Below the pieces are notes generated by a model. That model was not told the origin of the DNA. It did not search any database and saw only the letters and a list, made by a program, of their open reading frames with translations. This document shows positions 11,208-21,859 of a stretch of 64,000 nt of DNA, piece by piece. This stretch comes from Papilionanthe hookeriana x Papilionanthe teres (taxonomy: Eukaryota > Streptophyta > Magnoliopsida > Asparagales > Orchidaceae), in contig CM040422.1 of NCBI GenBank assembly GCA_022702705.1, positions 39,083,270 through 39,147,269 on the forward strand, written 5' to 3'. Made by a program: the position numbers and the translations under genes. Position 1 is the first letter of the stretch, and the number at the start of each line of letters is the position of its first letter.

Positions 11208-11871
11208 AGTGTCTAATACTTCAAATCTCTCCTGAACATACTCAAAATCTTCATTCCTTTTTACTATCTAAATTTTCTTCATTTTAAATTCCTTCTTCAA
11301 ACATATTTTCATACTCTGCTTCTTTTTCAAATATATTTTAAAAATGATCATTTCTTAAATATTCACAGACCTCCATCCTAAAACATTCATTATCTTTTTC
11401 CATTGACGGATTCTTCATAGATTTCAAAATATTAACGGTCACCTCTTGATCATTAACTCTCATAGTTAATTCTCCTTTTTGAACATCAATCACTGCTCTC
11501 TCAGTAGCAAAGAATGGTCTTCCCAAAATGATTGGAATTTCTTTATCTTCCTCCATATTAAGTACAATAAAATCCACGAGAAAGATAAATTTATCCACTT
11601 TCACCAACACATCTTCTTCCATTCCTTTAGGGTAAGTAATGGAACGCTTAAACAACTGAAGAGTCACAGATCACATAAGGCTCTTCCAAAAAAATTTGCA
11701 CCTATAGCACACGAGATAGTGAAACTACCAGGATCTTTATGTTTTTTTGGAAGCTTCTTCTGAATAATTGCACTGCACTCTCCACTAAGTGCAACAGTTT
11801 CATGAACTGTGAACTTTCTTTTTATTTTAAGAATATTTTTTCATAAACTTAGCAACAGTTTCTAATGCTTC
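11208..11871 (-). pseudogene. E2 protease (broken)
   Basis: The aspartic protease region on the - strand shows VTLQLFKRSITYPKG, FIVLNMEEDKEIPIILG and RPFFATERAVIDVQKG in one open stretch (11338-11667). The active-site DLGAS segment lies in the disturbed sequence just above 11667, where part of it appears deleted. The upstream protease flank (CSAIIQKK-like, KDPGSFTIS) can be traced up to about 11800 in other frames. The Ogre-like element begins at 11872, inside this gene's 5' flank. Confidence 0.82.
11867..11871. other. Target site duplication (left copy), gcttc
   Basis: gcttc ends directly before the LTR start TGTCGGC and is repeated at 39606-39610 directly after the other LTR end GTCAACA. 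A 5-bp duplication is usual for Ty3/gypsy integrases. Confidence 0.9.
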
Positions 11872-14800
11872 TGTCGGCATATTTTTAGGTCGTGTTTTAT
11901 TTTGAAGAGGGGTCGCCTAACAGAAATCTGTCGGCGAATTTTTAATTTAATTAAAATAAATAATTTGAAAAGTAGTATTTGATTTTGAAAATAATTTTAA
12001 ATTTGAAGGTTTTAAGATATGAGATTAAACCGATCTCACATCCCAAATAGTTTATATAAACGAGCACCGCACCACAAACCGTGTATCTATCCCTAAGGAT
12101 AGACACACTGCTTGATGGTGGGGCTTGATTAAATAAACTAGAAGATTAGTGACATCCGTTTGGTCAGCGAACCAATTTTATAAGCCGACAAGTTTCCCCT
12201 GCTTAATATGAAAACATTAAACAGGGTTTATATTACTCAGGTTCTTTAAAATTCCCTATAAGGGCAAGCCCTTATAGTTAATTACATCTTAAGTGACGGG
12301 AATCACCTAAGAAAACTCTCGATAATAACCAATAATTCCGCTCTCAAGAATTTCAAAGTTTAAGGTTTTCAAAGATTGAATTTTGGAATTTCAATAGGGA
12401 ATGGATCAAATTTTGGAACATTTTGTTTTGTGAATCCAAAGGAAGAGAGGTAGGAGAAATCAACGATTCGAAGTGAACTTCGATAATTTCCCGACTATCC
12501 TATTGTTTGTCTCGAATTTAGGAAAGTCCTAATGTTTATTTGATATTTCAATCTTGCCAATTTCAATTAATTAGGGCTTATATTTGTATGATAAAATCAA
12601 ACAAATAGCTTCAGAAGATGTGAGGGTTTATTGTCGTATCGGACGACTACCTCGGAATCCTAAGACCGGTTAGGGCTTAATTTGCAATGCAAATGCCTAA
12701 CGAAGAGTTGAGGATTTATGTTGCACTAGGCAAGCTACCTCGAAGTCCTATGGCTTGGTTGTTTTAATTCTAGGAAAGTTTTGCTGAAGTAGACTCAGGT
12801 TTTGCTGATGACGATGGTCGTGCTGCCCACCATGCTCCGAGCTCCTTGTCGTTGCAGAGGTTTAGTTTTAGAAATCATAAATCAGGAGTTGAGAAAAGTG
12901 TTTTGGTTTAGAGAAAATCTTAATTTCCAGGTGTTTTTTATGTTTTATTTAAAACAAATCTTAAAGTTGATTATAACGACACCGGTTAAGATCCCGCGGT
13001 TCCATCCTTCCGGCATCATTATTTTTATCGGATTCACTTAGTCCGGATGAATTTGCTAAACTCAACTGAATGAGTTCCACACTTTCATTTAGACCGTGGG
13101 AAATCCCGTTAGCAACACGTAGGTTACATCATCCGAGGTATTCCCGATCATCCAACGGGACGTTTTAGTTTAGTTGCAATTGTAGTTTTGTGTTACGTTT
13201 GTGATTAAATTTTGAGTTGTTTTATATTTTGAAATGTTGTGGCGGTGAATTTTATCTTGCAATGACTTTTAACTTAGTTTTGGTTTCAGTTTTAGGACTA
13301 TCCTAAAGGTGTGGGTTTTCATGCAACAGTTGTTTATCATGCAAGAAAAATAAATGCATTTGCAATAAAGTAAATTGCAAGAAAGTAAATTGCAATAAAA
13401 TAAAATAAAAGCGTACCTGGAGGGTCTTCCCGTCATCCCAAGCTGCACTTAAAACACAATTAGCATATTTAAGCAAGTTCCTAGGTAAAGCTAAGGGAAA
13501 GGTTATGGTTTTCTACCAAATTCCTAATCCTATAGCTAGTCGTTTCCTATGACGTCTAGGTTCTTTGTGTTTTTGTTTGAAGACGATTTTCTTCATCAAA
13601 GAACAATTAAATCCAATTGTTCTTATAAATATCCTATCATATTGAGGAAGTGCTTAAGAAGAATCTTAAACATCTTTTCAATATTTATGGGATTATTTTA
13701 AGTCCAAATAAATTTAATTATGTAAATGAATCAATCGTCCGAGGTTTTCAAGTTTTATTAATTTGTTCGGTGAACTAGGACATTTGAATATCCTATGAGT
13801 GAAGTAACACTTCATTTAATGTTTCATTTAGGAGTTATAATAATCAAAGCTTTCGAGGGTAAATTAGTATTCAAATGATTTGGTTTAAGTTAAAAAGTTT
13901 AAATTTGGAATAGTGTTGAAGTTGCTTTATATTTAATTTCTTTTATGTCTTAGGTGATGTTATATTTAATTCAATTTAATTTATTTGAGTTTTAATTTAA
14001 TTTAATTTAATTTAATTGTTTAATTTAATTTAATTTAATTTTAATTATTTAATTTAATTTAATTTAATTGTTTAATTTAATTTAATTTAATTTAAATTCA
14101 ATTTAATTTAATTTAATTTAATTTAATTAATTTAATTTAATTTTAATTTAATTTAATTTAATTTAATTTGTTTTAATTTGATTTAATTCAATTATTTAAT
14201 TTAATTTTAATTTAATTTTTAATTAAGTTTTATCTTTAATTTTAATTGAAATTTTTGAAAGAGTTTAATAATTTAATTTTAGTTTAATGATTAAGTCTTT
14301 TAATATTTTGAATTTGAGTTATCATTTTAATTAAAAATTGAGTATTAATGATATAATTATTTTAGGGATTTTTAAATTAAAGAATAAATCTCTTCCTAAT
14401 AAATATCCCTTATTTTAATAATTCCAATTTTATTATTCTTCCAAATTTAATCTATTATTTTATTAAAGTTTAATCATTTTTTTTAAAAAATGTTTAATGA
14501 GTTTCTACCCTTTAATTATTTAAATTTCAATCATCCAAACCAGATTAAGATCAAATATTTTACTTGTTGATTTTTTTTAAACCTAAAGTTTTAATTAAGG
14601 GTTGAAAGTTTAATTACCATTTTACCCCTTAAGCTTAATAATTTCATAACTCACTAAATTGAATTCAAATGAACTTGAAATTTTTATGTGACTTCACTCA
14701 TATGTCGATAAATACATGAGAGGAGAAAAAGTGATTTTTCTGTATTTAATTTATTTATATAATTATTTTTAGTAGAAAATAGAGATTTTCAAGGGAAATT

Positions 14801-17800
14801 TGATAACATGACCAAGGGAAAGTTTCTGTCCTTAAGAAAATTAGGGGACATTCCTAATGACCAGAGGACCACTTGGACTAATTTTGGTGATTTTTGAATT
14901 ATATTATTTTTATTATAATTATTTTGGGTTTTGGAGTGTTAATTAATTTAAAAATAAAATAAATGTTGAAAAATGAATTTTATATTTTTCAAAAATCTCT
15001 CTGATATCAAGGAAACCAGAGAATCAAATTTTGCAATTTTCTGATTTTTCTATGATTTATAATAATTATTTTAGTGAAAATGCTAGAAAATACATTTTTT
15101 TTTATTTTAAAATTACCCTAGGGCTTTAAAATTCAATATCTCACTAAATAGACCTAGGAAAAATGTGGGATTTGTTCCTAAGTGATTAAAATTCAAAATG
15201 TGACATTTTGGTGAATTTTATTATTTTTGTGATTTTTATTATTTTTAATTATTAAAAATATTAAAATATTATTAAAAATTAACTTTTTTAGAAAATTGAA
15301 ATTTTAATTTTCTTAGGTTCCCCTGATATCAGAGAGGCTCCAAAACCAATTTGGTGAATTTTTGAAAAGTATTTTAAAAGTTATGAATTTTTAAAGTTTA
15401 AAATGGCTAAGTGACTTAATCAACCCAATTAGTGGGGCTAACCAAGTCCAATTGACCTCAAATTTTTATGGTAGATTCCTCTGATCCTAAAGGTCAGTGG
15501 AGAATTGATTTCAAGTCAATTTGATGCCTGGTTAACTCTAATTAATTAAAGACCTATTTTGGGTGTTTAAGCCGATTAGGGTTAATGCGAGTGAATTAAC
15601 TCAAGTCCTATTTTTCCTAGAGTTCTCTGGTCATAAGGAACATCACCAAATATTTCTAGAATTTATTTCACAACATGCTAATTTTTGGAATTAAAATACT
15701 CAAAACGAGCAACATGCATTTGAAAAATAAATAACTTTTCACGAGAGATGGCCTCGACCTTGGAAAATTCAGGGAATGTTCCCGAGTTCGAGGCTTCAAA
15801 GCTACTATGGTCTCATGCCATGGTGAATTGTATACATGCATGGAGAATTAAATGTATGCAGAGAGTAAATAAATCATAAAAAATAAAATACTTAATGAAA
15901 TTAAGTGATTTCTTTTTCACATTATTCTCCTCTGTTCACTGAGCGAGAGGGTATTTTTATTTTATTTTTGTGATTTTTCTACACAAAGATATGGATTTTT
16001 GAAGTTTAGGGAATTAAATAAATAAAAAAATACCCTAATTTTCTATTTATCCACGCGGCGCCAGCGCATCCTCGGCGACTCCGAAAGGCCACGCGGCGCG
16101 CTCCCGTTCGACGCCGCCACTTGAGTCGGCGGCCCGGGCCCCGCGGTTCTCGCACCGTTTCTCGGTCCGACGCCATCCGAGCCGTTCGTCCGCGCGTGTA
16201 TTGAATGGACGGCATCCGTTCATCGTCCCCAAGTGTCCTCGCCCGATAGCCGTCCACACTAAATCCCTAATATCTCACTCGATACTCGATGGATTTTCAT
16301 GTTCTTATGCTCTATGGATTCGTCTTGAAGAGACGAACACATCTATACGGCTAACATGCATTGGAACTAAGGCATTTGAAATAGAGAATCTTCGAAGCTC
16401 GGGATGAAGAGTTAGCTCATACCTTGGCTCGAGAGAAGTGTGGCTTCGATCCGAGAGTTGTTGCACCTTCGATTGGGTCCGGCAAGCTCCGGATGAAGTC
16501 TCTGGTGCAGTGAATTGTCCGGATATGATTTCGACCAAGCCCGATCACAAAGCTTGGAGGCTGGAGCAAGCTGGGTGGCTCGGAGATGGGGCTTTTGGTG
16601 GTGGACACCTTCCCTTGGTACGAGTGAAGGTGTAGAGCCAATCAATTTGGGAATTGGCTCACTTGTGGAGAAGTGTCCTGGTTTTTGGGCTAAAGTTTGA
16701 GCTCGAAATTGGGCTCGGCTAGAAGGAATTGGGGCTTGGAATTCGGTGAGGATCGGGTGCTCTATGTGTAGAGAGTGATGCGGAGTGATTTTGGCGAGTT
16801 TCCTTAAGGTTTTTGTTTCGGCCCCTCTCATGGCCGAGAGGGGTGGAGTTTAAATAGGAGAGGGTGGAAGGCCTCTCGGAGGGAGTTAGGGCTTGGGATC
16901 GAGTTGCTGCGGGTGAGGAGAAGATCGGCCATGGTGACCACTAGGCATGGGGCGGCTCGGCAAGTGAGAATTTCAATGTTGGCTCACATGTGAGCTCTCG
17001 GCCATGGTGTTTTCCGGCGGCTCGGTGGCCGGCCGGCCGAGCGATGGTCACCATCTTGGTCGGGTGGGTCGGGGCTGGGGTTTAGTGTAGGCGATTGAGG
17101 TTTGACATGTGTAAAGGAGTTTGATTTAAATGGAATGGGAGAAGACTCACTTTGGCTTGGTTTGGGTCAACCCACCATTTTGGGCTTGGTGCACCCTTCC
17201 AAGCTCGATTTTGAGCTGAGGGAATCATTTAGGTCGGCTTAGAAGGAGTGGTGAAGTCTCCATCCATGATGAGGTGGCTAAACATGGTTTAGTGTGTGAC
17301 ATGATTAAGGTAAAAAGGGTTAAAGGAGGTTTAAGAAAGAACCCCCTCTTCTTGCCATAAATGGACTAATGACAAGTCAAAGCCCTCATGGCTTCATGTG
17401 GCTTGAGAATGGCTTGTTCATGGCTTCATTTGGCTTGGGAAAAGGTTGATTTGTTTCATGAAAAGGGTTTTAAGAAATTTTTTGGTAATTTGATGGGAAT
17501 TTGGATGAAGCTTCATTTGGGATAATTCAATGATGATTTTAGGACTTAGGTAATGGATTTAATTAAATGGATGACAAATGGAGATGTCATGTGGGCTTTA
17601 GGGTAGATTTGGGCTTTTGAATTTTGAAGGAAATGGGCTTTTAAGAAGGTTTAAGGGAAGTGGGCTTTTAAGTTTAAGGATGTGTTCATGGATGGGAATT
17701 TTTGTAGAAGTTTGGGCCAAATAGTTGTTGGTTTTGGTTTAGGGATGTTTCATGAATAACTTGAAGCAAATTTGGGGTAGTTTGGGCTTGAATTGGGTTG

Positions 17801-19060
17801 GATTTGGATTCTTTTGGTGAATGGGCCAATATAGGTCCAAATGGGCCAAGTTGGGCCAATGTTGGGCTAGGGTTGAAATTTATGTAGAATTATTGTTGAG
17901 AAGTGTTTATGGGAGTGTTTCAAAGAGGTTTTGACTTTGGTTGGGCTTTGATTTTTGGGGTTTGGGTTCATTTGGGTTAGGTTTGGGCTTAGGTCGAAAA
18001 ATGGGCCTTAAGGTCAAAAGTGGAATTGGATCCAAATGTCAATCAAATTGGACTTGGATTTGGTCTAAATTAGTATTAGGAATGTTGAATTGAAGTTTAG
18101 AATTGAATTGGACCAAAATTGGGGTCAATTGGATAGGTTTGGTTTGACATTGGGTTCACTTTGGATTAAAATGGGTCAAATTGGGGGTTTTGACAAAAGT
18201 AGGGTAAATTGACAAAATTGGCCCATGGTGTAGTTGGACAAAATGAAATTGGGAATATTTGGGATTTTCTGGAATTTTCTGGGAATTTTTTGAATTTTTG
18301 GATTTTTAGGCCAAGAAGGGTATTTTGGGTTATTTGGAGGGTATTGGGAGGTTTTCTTGGAATTTTTGGTATTTTTGGGTATGGATGATCAATTTGAGTG
18401 ATGTGGAGGTGTTTGGGATTGATTTTGGAAAATTTTAGGTAATTTGGAAATTTTGCCAAAATTTGGGTAATTTGAGGTTTTGGGTAGGTTTAGTAGGTGT
18501 AGGGTCCGGGGGTCAAAAATTGAAAATTTGGGAAATTGAAGATTGGGTGAATTTGAGTGGGGTGAAATCATTTTGGTTGAGCCATGAAGCCATTCAAGCC
18601 CATATGAGCCATGAAAGGACTCATTTGAGGCATTCATCTATGTTGTTCACTAACCCTGCTTGCGAGGGCTTAGGGGTTAAGGACCATCCATGTGAATCAC
18701 CTACATGAGTCGAGGAGGTCAAGTTGGGTATGGGTGTGGTTTTAGGAAGTGTGTGGAAATGTAGTGTGTAAGTGTAGTGTAAGTCGGCCCCTTCACCGGA
18801 CCGGGCCACCGGGGCGATCTAAGGCCGAAAGAGTCTATAGGAACTCATCCTTTAAACTTCCATATTTGATTTCAACCCTCCAGGTGATTAGGGGTCTATA
18901 GTCAAGTTTGTGGAGTTTGCGGGGAGTTTAGAAGTGGTTTGAATTTCTAAAAGGCGGGTCCCGATTCTAGTCCTCTAAGATAGTCGAAGGGAAAAGCCTA
19001 AGGCTAGATCCTAAGCACTAAAAAGAAGAAAGGAAGACCTCATCGAAAATGAGGTCAACA
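11872..19060 (-). repeat. 3' LTR of the Ogre-like element (LTR A)
   Basis: 7189 bp, starting TGTCGGCATATTTTTAGG and ending GAGGTCAACA on the + strand. Contents: a palindromic TATA-like gtttatataaac at 12050-12061, an (AATTT)n tract at about 13975-14230, long A/T-rich sequence to about 16040, a CG-rich island (16050-16250) and T/G-rich sequence to the end. A hairpin gacctcatcgaaaatgaggtc at 19036-19056 lies next to the LTR edge. Scattered short open frames (for example 16412-16831 and 18166-18637 on the - strand) are not shared intact with LTR B and are not called as genes. Confidence 0.93.
13975..14230. repeat. (AATTT)n microsatellite inside LTR A
   Basis: Runs of taatttaattt with occasional changes. 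The same tract is at 34535-34775 in LTR B and at 63790-64000 in LTR E, so it belongs to the LTR family and did not arise independently. Confidence 0.9.
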
Positions 19061-19075
19061 AATGGACCCCCAATA
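19061..19075 (-). other. Polypurine tract candidate of the Ogre-like element
   Basis: On the - strand the bases before the 3' LTR read ttgggggtccatt then TGTTGACC. A short G-run directly upstream of the 3' LTR is the expected place for plus-strand primer formation. It is short and interrupted by CC. Confidence 0.5.
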
Positions 19076-19429
19076 GGTGTGGTGGTGGCGGAGCACACCG
19101 CGCGTATTGGTGTTGACCGAAGCGATCAACAAAACCAACACGGATGTCCAGTGACGAACTTAGGACGAAGTAGAAGAGTTCTGTGCGGGGAGTGTCGAGT
19201 ATATCTGCGGAACCGGAGATTCTTGAACTCTCGGCGGGGAAAGGAAAAGGAGGTGAATCCCAAATCACATGATGCGAGGGAATTTCGATTTAGATTTTAT
19301 TTTGTTTCAATTTATGTTTTGATGTGTGAGTTTAAATTTTAGTTTGGAGTTTCGATTTAGATTGAGGTTTTGTCGAAATTAATTTGAGGGATTTGATTTG
19401 AAATGAAAATTAGGATTTTGAGGTTTTAG
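19076..19429. other. Non-coding stretch between PPT and tandem array
   Basis: This part of the element's 3' UTR has no supported ORF. It begins with a GTGGTGGCGG stretch and moves into T/A-rich sequence (gatttagattt repeats). Confidence 0.6.
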
Positions 19430-21004
19430 ATGTAACATCTCCAACCTCGAAAGAAAATTGAATTGATTAGATTGAATCGTTGCAATGAGAAGATATCTCA
19501 GAGCAAAGTGGTGTTGGATGTAAAATCCTTAACCTCGAGAGTTTGATTTTGATGTGATGTATTTCATTGCGATAGGGAAAAGATCCTAAAGCAATGCGGT
19601 CTCGGATGTAAAATCCTCGACCCAAAGGTTGAATTTTGATGTATTTCGGTGCAATAGGAAGAGAATCCTAAAGCGAGTGCAGTCTTGGATGTAAAATCCT
19701 CGACTCAAAAGTTTGAATTTTGATGTATTTCAGTGCAATAGGAAGAGAATCCTAAAGCAGTGCAGTCTTGGATGTAAAATCCTCGACCCAAAAGTTTTGA
19801 ATTTTGGTGTATTTCAGTGCAATAGGAAGAGAATCCTAAAGCGGTGCGAGTCTTGGATGTAAAATCCTCGACCCGAAAGTTTGAATTTTGATGTATTTCG
19901 GTGCGATAGGAAGAGAATCCTAAAGCGATGCGGTCTTAAACCGACCGGTCTTGGATGTAAAATCCTCGACCTCGAAAAGTTTGAATTTTGATGTATTTCG
20001 GTGCGATAGGAAGAGAATCCTAAAGCGGTGCGGTCTTGGATGTAAAATCCTCGACCCAAAAGTTTTGAATTTTGGTGTATTTCGGTGCGATAGGAAGAGA
20101 ATCCTAAAGCGAGTGCGGTCTTGGATGTAAAATCCTCGACCCAAAAGTTTTGAATTTTGATGTATTTCGGTGCGATAGGAAGAGAATCCTAAAGCGGTGC
20201 GAGTCTTGGATGTAAAATCCTCGACCCAAAAGTTTTGAATTTTGATGTATTTCGGTGCAATAGGAAGAGAATCCTAAAGCGAGTGCGGTCTTGGATGTAA
20301 AATCCTCGACCCAAAAGTTTTGAATTTTGGTGTATTTCGGTGCGATAGGAAGAGAATCCTAAAGCGGTGCGGTCTTGGATGTAAAATCCTCGACCCAAAA
20401 GTTTTGAATTTTGATGTATTTCGGTGCGATAGGAAGAGAATCCTAAAGCGGTGCGGTCTTGGATGTAAAATCCTCGACCCAAAAGATTTGAATTTTGGTG
20501 TATTTCGGTGCGAGAGGAAGAGAATCCTAAAGCGAGTGCGGTCTTGGATGTAAAATCCTCGACCCAAAAGTTTGAATTTTGATGTATTTCGGTGCAATAG
20601 GAAGAGAATCCTAAAGCGGTGCGGTCTTGGATGTAAAATCCTCGACCCAAAAGTTTTGAATTTTGGTGTATTTCGGTGCGATAGGAAGAGAATCCTAAAG
20701 CGGTGCGGTCTTGGATGTAAAATCCTCGACCCAAAAGTTTGAATTTTGATGTATTTCGGTGCAATAGGAAGAGAATCCTAAAGCGGTGCGGTCTTGGATG
20801 TAAAATCCTCGACCCGAAAGTTTTGAATTTTGGTGTATTTCGGTGCGATAGGAAGAGAATCCTAAAGCAGTGCAGTCTTGGATGTAAAATCCTCGACCCA
20901 AAAGTTTTGAATTTTGATGTATTTCAGTGCAATAGGAAGAGAATCCTAAAGCAGTGCAGTCTTGGATGTAAAATCCTCGACCCAAAAGATTTGAATTTTG
21001 ATGT
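19430..21004. repeat. Tandem array of ~84-bp units in the 3' UTR
   Basis: About 18 head-to-tail copies, recognised by the string ggatgtaaaatcc at 19516, 19604, 19687, 19770, 19855, 19953, 20038, 20123, 20208, 20293, 20377, 20461, 20546, 20629, 20713, 20796, 20880 and 20964. Spacing is 83-85 bp except 88 for the first, more diverged unit and 98 for one unit with an insert (ttaaaccgaccggtc near 19936). Each unit also has gaagagaatcctaaagc and gaattttgatgtatttc. Because 84 is divisible by 3, several frames stay open through the array; these are not genes. 3'-UTR tandem repeats are a known property of Ogre-type elements and a known source of plant satellites. Confidence 0.95.
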
Positions 21005-21420
21005 AAGATCTAGAAGATCGGATTTGAGATTTGATAGAGATTGAATTTGAATTTGATTGAGACTTGAAGCCTGGAAAGATTGAATTTGGAAATTTGGAAA
21101 TTTGGAAGGATGAGTTTGAACTCGATTGAAACTTGATTTAAGATTTGATTTGAAATTTGAAAGATCAAGTTTGAAACTTGATCGAGATTGGATTTGGATT
21201 TTGATTGAGAATTTGATTTGAGATTTGGGAAGATCAAATTTGAAATTTGATCGAGAGTGGATTTGGAATTTGATTGAGAATTTGATTTTGAAGTTTGGAA
21301 GGATGGAATTTGATTTTGAAGTTTGAAAAGATTGAAATTTGATTCGAAATTTGGAAAGATTGAATTTGAGATTTGTGTTGATTTCGTTTATCTTTTAATG
21401 GTTCAAATTTTATTTTGTTG
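21005..21420. repeat. Degenerate ~70-bp repeats with covarying palindromes
   Basis: Sequence made of gatttgagattt, gaaatttgg and gatcgagattgg blocks. Two 21-base palindromes lie 69 bp apart: 21163-21183 (gatcaagttt-g-aaacttgatc) and 21232-21252 (gatcaaattt-g-aaatttgatc). No ORF is supported. Confidence 0.7.
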
Positions 21421-21859
21421 TTTATTTAATGTTCATGTGAACTTGGTGTTTGTCATTTTTCAGATTTTTTTTAGAAAGTTTTCTTTTATTCTCTTTTTTT
21501 CTTTTCTGTTCTTTGTTCAAAGTTCATTTAACTTTAATGGCGTTTCCCAATCAATTTGCACTAAAAGAGGTGAAGGCCAAAAACGTGACATGGTCACTTT
21601 CATTCCAATCATGTTGAAAATACGTCGTACAACTCGATCCGGAATATATTTCATACAATCCATGTAGACTCAAAACGGACTGTGTATGATCTTTGTTGAT
21701 CCATCAAAAGAATCATCTGTCAAAAATCCATATACGAATAGTGAGGTACATGGTCGATAACATCACCTTCCAAGCCATCCTTGGCGAGGATGCCAGTTGG
21801 ATGTACATTGGAGGTGTGATATTTCCCATGTAACTCACGGCTCGTAAGGCGGAGGTTCT
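21421..21859. other. Stretch between palindromic repeats and AlkB domain
   Basis: On the - strand this may hold the C-terminal tail of the AlkB-type ORF, but the frame is lost soon after the conserved domain (about 21860). I see no recognisable motif. On the + strand there is a T-rich tract (21460-21520). Confidence 0.5.

Larger units (their letters stand above)
8458..11871 (-). mobile_element. Athila-like element E2, pol part (split by the Ogre-like insertion)
   Basis: This is the - strand interior of a second Athila-like element, from protease (near 11871) down to integrase (near 8480). It continues at 39606-40446 on the other side of the Ogre-like element. Reading across the 5-bp duplication gcttc restores a plausible protease-upstream reading (FVEA joined to ALETVAKF), which proves the split. 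At its left end it abuts the E1 PBS stub; a roughly 20-base filler (about 8458-8480) matches neither. Confidence 0.85.

Noticed and set aside
16412..16831. A 139-codon - strand ORF inside LTR A
   Set aside because: Not kept in LTR B in the same form, and overlapped by other open frames in a GC-richer area. Treated as chance.
19430..21004. Regular repeats suggesting a CRISPR array
   Set aside because: Units are contiguous, without unique spacers, and lie in the 3' UTR of a plant retrotransposon.
19814..21044. Several open frames of 75-191 codons on both strands with repeating peptide units
   Set aside because: They are products of the 84-bp tandem repeat, whose length is a multiple of three. 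The same region is open in several frames and has no independent coding signal.
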